Shown here piece after piece: positions 17,213-24,847 of a DNA stretch of 64,000 nucleotides. Both the position numbers and the translations under genes were made by a program. The notes beneath the pieces are model-generated. The model did no database searches. It had not been told where the DNA came from and saw only the letters and a program-made list of their open reading frames with translations. Where the stretch lies: assembly GCF_047238345.1 (NCBI RefSeq), contig NZ_JBDFMQ010000001.1:2108001-2172000 (forward strand), in the 5' to 3' direction. The DNA is from Shouchella sp047238345 (lineage in GTDB: Bacteria > Bacillota > Bacilli > Bacillales > Bacillaceae_D). Position 1 is the first letter of the stretch. Each line of letters begins with the position of its first letter.

Positions 17213-18109
17213 TTATTTTTTTATTGTCGACAAGGAGGCTAGCACCATATCAACTTGCTTTTTTTCCATATCATTTAAAGGAATTAGTGGCAGCTGTACC
17301 TCACCTACCGCTACCCCGATTTGATTTAATGCATATTTGACACATGATGGGTTTGGTGCTAAAAACATCGTTTTCATGACTGGTAGCAATTGACGATGAG
17401 CGTTCGCTGCCTCTTCTTTTTGGCCAGACAGAAAGGCTTCAACCATTTGCTTCATCTCATCCCCAATTACGTGTGCAGCGACTGAAACGATTCCATCTCC
17501 ACCAATGGCTAGGACTGGAAGTGTTAACCCGTCATCTCCGCTATAAACAGCAAATGTTTCAGGCGTTCCCTCAATTATCGCTGCAATTTGTTCGAGATCG
17601 CCACTCGCTTCTTTAATTGCTGCAATGTTTTCGATTTCGGCAAGACGTATAACGGTTTCTGCTTGTAAATGACAGCCTGTTCGACTAGGAACATTGTAAA
17701 GCATAACTGGTAGGGATGTTTTTGAAGCAACATGCTCAAAGTGTGCATAGAGTCCATCTTGTGATGGTTTATTATAGTATGGCGTAACAAGCATGATCCC
17801 ATCGACACCCGCAGCATCTGCCATTCTTGTTCGCTCAACAGTAGATTTTGTTGAATTTGTTCCTGTACCAGCCACAATAGGTACACGTCCAGCAACATAC
17901 TCTACACAAAAATGAAAAAGTTTTTGGCAATCGTCAGCGGTCAAATAAGGAGATTCTCCCGTTGTTCCGGCGACAACTAACACATCTGTTCCTGTTGCAA
18001 TTAAATGATCAATCAACCGCTCACATGCTTGAAAATCGATTTCTCCCTTTTCATCAAACGGCGTGACCATGGCGGTCCATAGAGGTCCATACTTTCCTGT
18101 AGGTTTCAC
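17213..18109 (-). CDS. dapA: 4-hydroxy-tetrahydrodipicolinate synthase
   Basis: Condenses pyruvate with aspartate semialdehyde, the branch to lysine, meso-DAP and dipicolinate. 298 residues from GTG at 18109, chosen because GGAGGG lies 7 bases upstream. A TTG 15 bases further up is the other option. It is a TIM barrel with GTTGES near 48-53, YNVPSRTG (Tyr138) and the Schiff-base Lys166 in AAIKEASGD, all intact. It ends the dpaA-dpaB-asd-dapG-dapA cluster. Confidence 0.95.
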   Translation of the reverse strand: MKPTGKYGPLWTAMVTPFDEKGEIDFQACERLIDHLIATGTDVLVVAGTTGESPYLTADDCQKLFHFCVEYVAGRVPIVAGTGTNSTKSTVERTRMADAAGVDGIMLVTPYYNKPSQDGLYAHFEHVASKTSLPVMLYNVPSRTGCHLQAETVIRLAEIENIAAIKEASGDLEQIAAIIEGTPETFAVYSGDDGLTLPVLAIGGDGIVSVAAHVIGDEMKQMVEAFLSGQKEEAANAHRQLLPVMKTMFLAPNPSCVKYALNQIGVAVGEVQLPLIPLNDMEKKQVDMVLASLSTIKK

Positions 18110-18140
18110 TTGCAATCCCTCCAATTGATGTGTAACGGAA

Positions 18141-19355
18141 TTACGCGATGACTTCGTTTAGCTGAAACATTTTGTGTAGCGCATTTACTGCTTTACTCAT
18201 ATCTTGATTTTTCACAAGAACCCAAATCGTTGTATGTGAATCGGCGGACTGTAGAATTTGAATATTTTCTCCGCTTAACGCAGAAACAATACGAGCAGCT
18301 ACGCCAGGTACTCCTGTCATACCAGCCCCTACCGCTGACACTTTTGCACAACCTTTTTGCAGCTGCGGTTTATATCCTAAATTCGTTAGGATTTCTAGCG
18401 CATCATCAGCCGCTTCATCCATCACCGTATACATAACACCACTAGGACTTATATTAATAAAATCAACGCTAATTCCGGCTTTCGCCATCGATTTAAATAC
18501 ATTTTCTTGTAGATCAAACTGCCCTTCTTTTGCAGAGACTTTAATTTGCGTGACATTTGCAACATGAGCAATTCCCGTAATCATTCGCTCATGGATGTCC
18601 ATTCCATGACTCAATATTCCTGAATTCACAAGCGTTCCCTCTGACTCAGAATAAGTCGAACGTACACGAATCGGAATTTTAGCTTGCATGGCAATTTCGA
18701 CTGCACGAGGGTGAATCACTTTTGCCCCTTGATACGCCATATTACAGATCTCGTTATAAGACATCGTTTCAAGCGCACGGGCATCTTCAACAATTCGAGG
18801 ATCAGCGGTCATAACCCCTTCAACATCTGTAAAAATATCGACATATTCTGCTTGAATGGCTGCACCAATCGCTGTGGCAGATGTATCGCTTCCACCTCGA
18901 CCGAGGGTTGTTGTTTCACCACTTTTCGATTGCCCTTGAAAGCCAGTTACAACGACAACATCGCACGATTCCAACGTCTTTAAAAGATGCTCACATTTCA
19001 TTTCTTTGATTTTTGCATTTTGAAACTCTTCGTTCGTCACAAAACCTGCTTTTGCACCTGTCATGGCTTCAGCATGCACACCATGAGCATTCAATTGCTC
19101 TGAAAATACGACAGAAGATATGGTCTCCCCACAAGAAACAAGTAAATCTTGTTCGCGCTTAGAGATGTGTGCTTTATGAACTAAAGAGAGCAATGTGTCG
19201 GTTGCATACGGATCGCCACTACGACCCATTGCCGATACAACAACAACCACTTTATAGCCTTCATTAACCGCTTTTTGTACGTGCTTAATTGCGTAATCTC
19301 TTGATTCTTTTGATTTTACGGATGTACCACCGAATTTTTGTACAATAATTTTCAT
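18141..19355 (-). CDS. dapG: Aspartokinase I
   Basis: Phosphorylates aspartate at the start of the lysine/DAP pathway. 404 residues with KFGGTSV at 7-13, the kinase domain to about 250 (GRGGSDTSA) and two C-terminal ACT domains. The position between asd and dapA matches B. subtilis dapG, the DAP-sensitive isozyme. Feedback by meso-DAP is inferred from that orthology. It lies 3 bases after asd and 31 bases before dapA. Confidence 0.94.
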   Translation of the reverse strand: MKIIVQKFGGTSVKSKESRDYAIKHVQKAVNEGYKVVVVVSAMGRSGDPYATDTLLSLVHKAHISKREQDLLVSCGETISSVVFSEQLNAHGVHAEAMTGAKAGFVTNEEFQNAKIKEMKCEHLLKTLESCDVVVVTGFQGQSKSGETTTLGRGGSDTSATAIGAAIQAEYVDIFTDVEGVMTADPRIVEDARALETMSYNEICNMAYQGAKVIHPRAVEIAMQAKIPIRVRSTYSESEGTLVNSGILSHGMDIHERMITGIAHVANVTQIKVSAKEGQFDLQENVFKSMAKAGISVDFINISPSGVMYTVMDEAADDALEILTNLGYKPQLQKGCAKVSAVGAGMTGVPGVAARIVSALSGENIQILQSADSHTTIWVLVKNQDMSKAVNALHKMFQLNEVIA

Positions 19356-19358
19356 CTC

Positions 19359-20414
19359 TTATGCCTGCTTTTCTAACAAGTTCAATTTAATTAGACTTTC
19401 TGCAATTTGAACAGAATTCCATGCTGCACCTTTTAATAGATTGTCAGAGACGACCCAAGCATGAAAGCCATTCGCTCGATCTAAGTCTTGGCGAACGCGT
19501 CCAACAAATACATCTGGTTTGCCAACAGCTGTTGTCACCATCGGATACACTTGATTGGTCGGATCATCTTGAAGGGTTACGCCAGCCGCGTCACTTAAAC
19601 GAGCTTTCACATCTGCTGCTGTCGCACCTGCTTGCTCCGTTTCAAAATAAATCGATTCAGAATGACCTGTCTCAATTGGCAAGCGCACGCACGTAGCCGC
19701 TACTTCTAAGTTTGGTAGATGCATGATTTTCTTCGTTTCATTGATCATTTTCATCTCTTCGTACGTAAACCCATTATCTTGGAATACGTCAATTTGTGGA
19801 ATGGCATTAAAAGCAATTTGATAGTGCTTTTTATCGCCTGATACTGGTAGCACATTTGCTTCTGCCGTTTCCCCTGCTAAAATGGCTTTTGTTTGTTCTT
19901 CCATCTCTTCAACCGCATCAAGACCAGCACCTGAAACGGCTTGATATGTGGAAACAACCACTTTATTTAAGCCATAAGCTTGGCGAATAGGCTCAAGTGC
20001 TACGACCATTTGAATCGTTGAGCAGTTCGGATTGGCAATGACGCCATTATGATGACGTAAATCGTCTTCATTTACTTCAGGTACTACAAGGGGTACGCCT
20101 TCATCCATACGAAAAGCACTCGTATTATCCACACAAACGACGCCACGTTTAATCGCTTCTGGAATTAATGCTTTTGATACCGAGCCGCCTGCGGAAAACA
20201 ATGCAATATCTACGCCTTCGAATGATTCAGGCGTTGCCTCTTCCACTGTATACGATTTCCCTTGAAAAGAAAGGGATTTCCCTGCAGAACGTTTTGACGA
20301 CAAAAGCTTTAATGTTGAAATTGGGAATTGTCGCTCTTCTAGTGTTTTTAACATTTGTTGGCCGACAGCGCCAGTTGCGCCTACTACAGCTACTTGATAG
20401 TTTTGCTTTGTCAT
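19359..20414 (-). CDS. asd: Aspartate-semialdehyde dehydrogenase
   Basis: Reduces aspartyl phosphate with NADPH to aspartate semialdehyde. 351 residues with the NADP motif GATGAVG at 12-18 and the active-site Cys131 in NPNCSTI. The ATG is preceded by GGGAGG. A separate promoter candidate lies in the 98-base gap after dpaB, which would let the asd-dapG-dapA part work in growing cells independently of sporulation. Confidence 0.95.
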   Translation of the reverse strand: MTKQNYQVAVVGATGAVGQQMLKTLEERQFPISTLKLLSSKRSAGKSLSFQGKSYTVEEATPESFEGVDIALFSAGGSVSKALIPEAIKRGVVCVDNTSAFRMDEGVPLVVPEVNEDDLRHHNGVIANPNCSTIQMVVALEPIRQAYGLNKVVVSTYQAVSGAGLDAVEEMEEQTKAILAGETAEANVLPVSGDKKHYQIAFNAIPQIDVFQDNGFTYEEMKMINETKKIMHLPNLEVAATCVRLPIETGHSESIYFETEQAGATAADVKARLSDAAGVTLQDDPTNQVYPMVTTAVGKPDVFVGRVRQDLDRANGFHAWVVSDNLLKGAAWNSVQIAESLIKLNLLEKQA

Positions 20415-20466
20415 GATTTTTCTTCCTCCCTAAAGTTCAGCACTCTATCTCTTTATCCTCTACTAA

Positions 20467-20495
20467 ACTTTACGGGATTTGCGCGCAAGACGCAA
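20467..20495 (-). promoter_or_regulatory. Sigma-A-like promoter for asd-dapG-dapA
   Basis: TTGCGT (20490-20495) and TAAAGT (20467-20472) on the minus strand are spaced by 17 bases, about 50 bases upstream of the asd start. It gives vegetative expression downstream of the sporulation-type dpaA promoter. The match to consensus is moderate. Confidence 0.5.
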
Positions 20496-20512
20496 CTGTC
20501 CTGCGCCTATTT

Positions 20513-21097
20513 TTACCCTTCCGTTGTAAGAACGGGCTGGAGTTGAGTGTATGTGAGTGCCGCTTCTGCCGCTGGAATCAGTTGATTCATATCTGCTACA
20601 AGGGAATTTGGTTTCTTTTTAAAATCATCTTGACCATAAGGAATAAAAAAGATATTTTTTGTTGCCATTAGTCTCATAATGTTGACACCATTCAAACCAA
20701 GCCCGTCATTTGTCGAAATTCCAAGTAAGACTGGTTTCCCATTTCGTAACGTTGATTTTGCGCCCATCAAAACAGGACTATCCGTCATGGCATTGGCAAA
20801 TTTCGAAATAGAATTCCCTGTTATCGGTGCAATAATCATAAGATCTAATGGCGTCTTTGGTCCAAACGGCTCTGCCTTTACCATGGAATTTACGAACGGT
20901 TCCGCTGTAATGCTTTGTAAGCGCGTCATCCAGTCGTCGCTATCTCCAAATTTCGTATCTGTGTGTTCAACTGTATACGTTAAAAATGGCGAGACCTTTG
21001 CACCAAGCTGTACGAGCTTTTCAATTTGCGGGTAGACCGCTTCATACGTACAATGAGAGCCTGTTAAACCAAAGCCTATATGTTTACCTTTTAACAT
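20513..21097 (-). CDS. dpaB: Dipicolinate synthase subunit B
   Basis: Flavoprotein-like subunit that acts with DpaA to make dipicolinic acid for the spore core. 194 residues from ATG at 21097 (MLKGKHIGFGLTGSHCTYEA), with AGGAG 8 bases upstream. The frame is open to 21154, but that overlaps dpaA and lacks a ribosome site. The fold is that of the flavoprotein/UbiX family (LMIIAPITGNSISKFANAMTD). It follows dpaA by 22 bases. Confidence 0.94.
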   Translation of the reverse strand: MLKGKHIGFGLTGSHCTYEAVYPQIEKLVQLGAKVSPFLTYTVEHTDTKFGDSDDWMTRLQSITAEPFVNSMVKAEPFGPKTPLDLMIIAPITGNSISKFANAMTDSPVLMGAKSTLRNGKPVLLGISTNDGLGLNGVNIMRLMATKNIFFIPYGQDDFKKKPNSLVADMNQLIPAAEAALTYTQLQPVLTTEG

Positions 21098-21119
21098 GAG
21101 CGTAACTCCTTTTTCCGTC

Positions 21120-22007
21120 TTATTGGGTCCGTGTTTGTTCAAGCAGCAAATCACTTAACACATTTGCAAGAATCTTCCCTGCTGTTTTTGGTGCAACCAT
21201 TCCGGGAAGTCCTGGAACAAGCATGGATTTTAAGCCGCGTTTTTCAGCATAATCGTGGTCAATTCCACCTGGTTTTGATGCTAAGTCAAGTAAAAATGCG
21301 TGTTGCTTCATTTCTGTTAACACACTTGATGTGACTACTTTTGCCGGAATCGTATTGATCACAACGTCTGCCTGTTCTAACGCTTGCTTGATTTCGTCTA
21401 AATGAAACGGTTTTAAGCCAAGCTCAAACGCACGAGCTAAAGAAGCAGAGTCTCGATCACCGATTGACACATGTGCACCTAGCTCCTTAAAGGTTCGAGC
21501 GATTGTCATGCCAATTCTTCCAAGTCCAAGTACAGCAATATTGGCCTGATGGATCGTAGAATCTGTATGTTGAATAACGAGCATAACTGCCCCTTCTGCG
21601 GTTGGAATGGAGTTATAAATGGCCACATCGTTTCGATTCATTAACACAACAACATGACACTTCGTTTGACTAGCCATTTTATCTAAGCGACTCGATGTAA
21701 TGCCTGTATAGATCGTGCAGTTATCCGGTGTTTGTTTAAGATGCTTCGTTTCAAGCTTTATTTTTTCAGATGAAAACACACTGTTAATAAATCCATCACT
21801 GCCAATACCTCCAACTGGAAGTAAAATGGCTTCGACTGTTTTCCAATCAATGTCTTCCATTTCTTGTTTGCTAACCCCGATAAATCCCACATCTATTTGT
21901 TCAAACCCAACGAGCGAAACCCTCGCATCTAATGTTGATAACTTACGTACGATTTCAATCTGCCTTGCATCGCCACCAATCATAACAACATGAATCCCCG
22001 TTAGCAT
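21120..22007 (-). CDS. dpaA: Dipicolinate synthase subunit A
   Basis: Oxidoreductase subunit of dipicolinate synthase, made in the mother cell during sporulation. 295 residues from ATG at 22007 with AGGAGG 7 bases upstream. The family N-terminus is present (MLTGIHVVMIGGDARQIEI), with the dinucleotide fold GLGRIGMTIAR in the second half. It carries a sigma-K-type promoter sequence upstream and is followed by dpaB. Confidence 0.95.
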   Translation of the reverse strand: MLTGIHVVMIGGDARQIEIVRKLSTLDARVSLVGFEQIDVGFIGVSKQEMEDIDWKTVEAILLPVGGIGSDGFINSVFSSEKIKLETKHLKQTPDNCTIYTGITSSRLDKMASQTKCHVVVLMNRNDVAIYNSIPTAEGAVMLVIQHTDSTIHQANIAVLGLGRIGMTIARTFKELGAHVSIGDRDSASLARAFELGLKPFHLDEIKQALEQADVVINTIPAKVVTSSVLTEMKQHAFLLDLASKPGGIDHDYAEKRGLKSMLVPGLPGMVAPKTAGKILANVLSDLLLEQTRTQ

Positions 22008-22080
22008 GCTTGATCCTCCTACTCTTTCAGTGCTCTGTAGCTCCATTCAGTTAAGAGCGACATCCCTACTCGTGCTTCTT

Positions 22081-22110
22081 TACCATATGTCTAGAAAAAC
22101 AATTCCGTGC
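22081..22110 (-). promoter_or_regulatory. Sigma-K-type promoter of dpaAB
   Basis: On the minus strand GCAC (22107-22110) is followed 17 bases later by CATATGGTA (22081-22089), matching the sigma-K pattern AC ... CATA-N3-TA. B. subtilis spoVFA-spoVFB is known to be sigma-K dependent, so position and sequence agree. It sits 74 bases before the dpaA ATG, after the ymxH terminator. Confidence 0.65.
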
Positions 22111-22111
22111 A

Positions 22112-22146
22112 AAAGAAAAAGCCTGTCACAATGACAGGCTTTTTAC
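22112..22146 (-). terminator. Intrinsic terminator after ymxH
   Basis: A 13-bp perfect stem AAAAAGCCTGTCA / TGACAGGCTTTTT with a 3-base loop; the arms supply T-runs on both strands. It insulates dpaA from the mlpA-ymxH unit. Confidence 0.9.
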
Positions 22147-22210
22147 ACGTCTTTTTAATCTTATGAAGGCAAGGTTACGTATACATGTCTATCTCTTGAG
22201 CAAAAGAGGA

Positions 22211-22456
22211 TCAATACGTCAAATTCGTTGTGTCAATAATAATCATATCTTGGCCAATTTTTTTAATCTGTTGCCAGTAAACCGTGACTTCTTTATCTTT
22301 ACGGTTGAACTGATACCATTTTGACACTGGCACGACAAAAGCGTGGATATCGCCAGATTGCTCGTCAAGTAACACGTCCGTTTGTCCGAGAATGCCGAGA
22401 CGTTCCCCTTTTTCAAAATCAATAATTTCTTTGTTTGCAATTTCGCTTAATCGCAC
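22211..22456 (-). CDS. ymxH: PRC-barrel protein YmxH (YlmC/YmxH family)
   Basis: 81 residues from GTG at 22456 (GAGGTG six bases upstream; product VRLSEIANKEIIDFEKGERL). An ATG 21 bases upstream is in frame but lacks a site. It is a small PRC-barrel of the YlmC/YmxH sporulation-associated family, with GILGQTDVLLDEQSG in the middle. No biochemical role is established. It lies 47 bases after mlpA. Confidence 0.88.
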   Translation of the reverse strand: MRLSEIANKEIIDFEKGERLGILGQTDVLLDEQSGDIHAFVVPVSKWYQFNRKDKEVTVYWQQIKKIGQDMIIIDTTNLTY

Positions 22457-22503
22457 TGGAATCACCTCTTTATACATCGTATGAGGCTTGTCGCTATTCT
22501 AGA

Positions 22504-23709
22504 CTATTTCGTAAAGATTGTCTCTGGCATATGGTCACTTACGGAAACAATTGATAACGCAGGCTCATCTTGGAAGAGCGTTGCAGCTAAGTGATTCACT
22601 TCTTCTAAAGAAATATCGTTAATTCGATTAAGGAGTTCATCTAAACTTTGATGTTTCTTTAATAGAAGTTCATTCTTTCCATTTCGACTCATCCGGCTAC
22701 TCGTACTTTCTAATCCGAGCATAATACTTCCTTTAAGCTGTTCTTTGCCATTCTCTAACTCTTTTTTTGTTAATCCGTCTGCTTGAACTTGTTCTACTAT
22801 CGAACTCATCGATTTAGATAGCTGTTGAAGTTGGTTCATCTGTGTTCCTGCATACACGGTTACCGAGCCGATCTTCTCATAAGCTGAATGATAGGAAAAT
22901 ACGGAGTAACAGAGCCCTTGCTCTTCACGGATTTCCTGAAACAGACGGCTTGACATACTTCCCCCTAATGCGTTGTTTAAAAGAATTAGGTTAAACATTT
23001 GGTCTGATCCGACTTCAAGACCTGGGTAAGCTAAGCACAGGTGCGCTTGTTCCGTTTCTTTTTGACGGTATTTTTGAACGGGTATAAAAGATGCTTCTGG
23101 TGGCTCATAGGACGCTTTTGCAGCCTTAACCGCTGAAAAGATGTCTTCTAACTGCGACAGTAATTCTTCTTGATAATGACCTGCAACTGAAATGACCACA
23201 TGTTCCCCAACATAAAATTTGTCCATATACGCTAAAATTTGCTCTCTCGTAAACGATGCTAACGTCTCTTCTGTACCTAGAATGGGGTTAGCTAGTGTAG
23301 ATGAGCCAAATGATGCTTCACTTAACAATTCATGTACAAGATCATCCGGGGTATCTTCTACCATACGAATTTCTTCAAGGACGACATTTTTTTCTCGTTC
23401 AATTTCTTGTTCATCAAAAACAGAATGAAAGAACATATCTTGAAGAACATCCACAGCAATATGAGCATGTTCGTCTAATACTTTTGCGTAATAACAGGTA
23501 TATTCTTTTGCGGTAAAGGCATTCACTTGTCCACCAATTCGATCAAATGCTTCTGCTATATCTTGTGGAGATCGTGTTTTTGTTCCTTTAAACAGCATAT
23601 GTTCAATAAAATGTGACATACCGTTTTCAGCGTTACGTTCATTACGAGAACCGGTTTTCACCCATATACCAATGGCCACAGAACGAACTGTGTCATTTTT
23701 TTCAGCCAT
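22504..23709 (-). CDS. mlpA: M16 zinc peptidase MlpA/YmxG, 5' end apparently frameshifted
   Basis: Mitochondrial-processing-peptidase-like zinc protease. The frame from ATG at 23709 gives 401 residues with the zinc site HFIEH at 33-37 and a downstream EREKNVVLEEIRM. Homologues carry about 13 more residues. Those residues are encoded immediately upstream in the same frame (KLENGVRI) but no start codon is available. A GTG at 23747, overlapping the ylxY stop, starts MINKK in a frame that joins mlpA only if the A7 tract at 23732-23738 had eight A residues. Either the protein starts short at 23709, or slippage or a one-base error hides the true start. MlpA is reported to influence protease gene expression in B. 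subtilis. Confidence 0.85.
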   Translation of the reverse strand: MAEKNDTVRSVAIGIWVKTGSRNERNAENGMSHFIEHMLFKGTKTRSPQDIAEAFDRIGGQVNAFTAKEYTCYYAKVLDEHAHIAVDVLQDMFFHSVFDEQEIEREKNVVLEEIRMVEDTPDDLVHELLSEASFGSSTLANPILGTEETLASFTREQILAYMDKFYVGEHVVISVAGHYQEELLSQLEDIFSAVKAAKASYEPPEASFIPVQKYRQKETEQAHLCLAYPGLEVGSDQMFNLILLNNALGGSMSSRLFQEIREEQGLCYSVFSYHSAYEKIGSVTVYAGTQMNQLQQLSKSMSSIVEQVQADGLTKKELENGKEQLKGSIMLGLESTSSRMSRNGKNELLLKKHQSLDELLNRINDISLEEVNHLAATLFQDEPALSIVSVSDHMPETIFTK

Positions 23710-23731
23710 GATGCGGACACCATTTTCTAGC

Positions 23732-23738
23732 TTTTTTT
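23732..23738 (-). other. A7 homopolymer at the mlpA frame break
   Basis: Seven consecutive A residues (minus strand) between the GTG at 23747 and the mlpA frame. With seven A residues, translation from the GTG stops at TAG after six codons. With eight it continues into KKLENGVRIMAEKN, aligning with the conserved MlpA N-terminus. Confidence 0.7.
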
Positions 23739-23739
23739 A

Positions 23740-24741
23740 TTAATCACTACTTGAACCCCCATTGATGTCTACTTCCATGTTTCTTGGTAACCTCGTTTCA
23801 TTCATAAGTTCTGAAACCGTACCTAACATTAAATTTTTCTCTTTAATCCCCGTAATCATCGCATCTAGCCCTTTTGCTGATGATTCCGTTGGATGCATGA
23901 GTAACATAGACCCAGCTTCCATTTTAGGGACAACCCGTGAAATCATTGAATTGACTTCAGGGTTCTTCCAATCAATTGTATCAACTGTCCACATGATTGT
24001 TTGCATATCATGTGCGTGAACACGCTCAATGACAAGCTGATTATAGTCACCACTTGGCGGGGCGAACCAGATCGGTGTTTCATCAAGAGTTGCTTCGATA
24101 ACGTCGGTTGTTTTTGAGAGTTCTTCGTCTATTCTTGCTTCTGTTAACTTGCTCATTTGTGGATGTGAGTAAGCATGGCTCCCAATTTCGTGCCCTTCTT
24201 CTTTAATCATAATCGCCATTTGAGGATTTTTCTTCACCCAAGAACCATCTAAAAAAAAGGTCGCTTGCACTTGATGCTCGCGCAGCGTGCTAAGCATATC
24301 AGGTAAATAGTCATTACCCCATGCGACATTGATAAGCAAGGCGGTCATCGGTTTTTCTGATACGCCTCGGTAGATTGGAGCAGGGTCTAAATCACTTAAA
24401 TGAATGCTCGGTTTTGTATCTTTAAATATCAACATGGACTGGTTAAATGTGCCAGATTCTTTCATCTTATCATAGGATTTTTCAACGTCAACCTCTAGTC
24501 CATTGTAACCGGGCATTGCCTTCCAGACACGGTCAATTTTCGCATCTATTGCAGGAATATTCACTTTATTTGCATGCTCTACAATAGTCTCATACAGCGG
24601 ATCCTCAACGGTTTCAACCATCATCGAGGCATTTAGCTTCACTGTTTCAATATACTGAGTTGCAAATGGATTTTGAATCGCACCTAAAGCGAGTATAACA
24701 ACTGTACAACACAGGATCATATGAACCATCTTACGCTTCAT
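23740..24741 (-). CDS. ylxY: Polysaccharide deacetylase-like protein YlxY
   Basis: 333 residues: an N-terminal signal/anchor (about residues 5-23), then a NodB-type domain from about 127. The metal His motif (GSHAYSHP, H-x3-H) and a late HPTE are present. The usual first motif with the catalytic Asp pair reads INVAWGND, so activity is doubtful; it may be a non-catalytic or altered deacetylase. It lies between pnp and mlpA, as in B. subtilis. The protein is probably exported and cell-wall facing. Confidence 0.88.
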   Translation of the reverse strand: MKRKMVHMILCCTVVILALGAIQNPFATQYIETVKLNASMMVETVEDPLYETIVEHANKVNIPAIDAKIDRVWKAMPGYNGLEVDVEKSYDKMKESGTFNQSMLIFKDTKPSIHLSDLDPAPIYRGVSEKPMTALLINVAWGNDYLPDMLSTLREHQVQATFFLDGSWVKKNPQMAIMIKEEGHEIGSHAYSHPQMSKLTEARIDEELSKTTDVIEATLDETPIWFAPPSGDYNQLVIERVHAHDMQTIMWTVDTIDWKNPEVNSMISRVVPKMEAGSMLLMHPTESSAKGLDAMITGIKEKNLMLGTVSELMNETRLPRNMEVDINGGSSSD

Positions 24742-24814
24742 CTATTTCCCTCCTAAACCATAAAAACTTCTCTTAGCATGTCTATGTTTTAGAAAAGGAG
24801 ACTAGAATACACAA

Positions 24815-24844
24815 ACAAAAAAGACTAGGAATTCTCCTAGTCCC
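24815..24844 (-). terminator. Intrinsic terminator after pnp
   Basis: GACTAGGA / TCCTAGTC stem with a 4-base loop, then TTTTTT on the minus strand, just after the pnp stop. Confidence 0.88.
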
Positions 24845-24847
24845 GTT

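Noticed and set aside
20415..20512. Lysine riboswitch before asd-dapG-dapA
   Set aside because: The 98-base gap holds a promoter-like pair and ribosome site; it is too short for the roughly 170-base lysine element.
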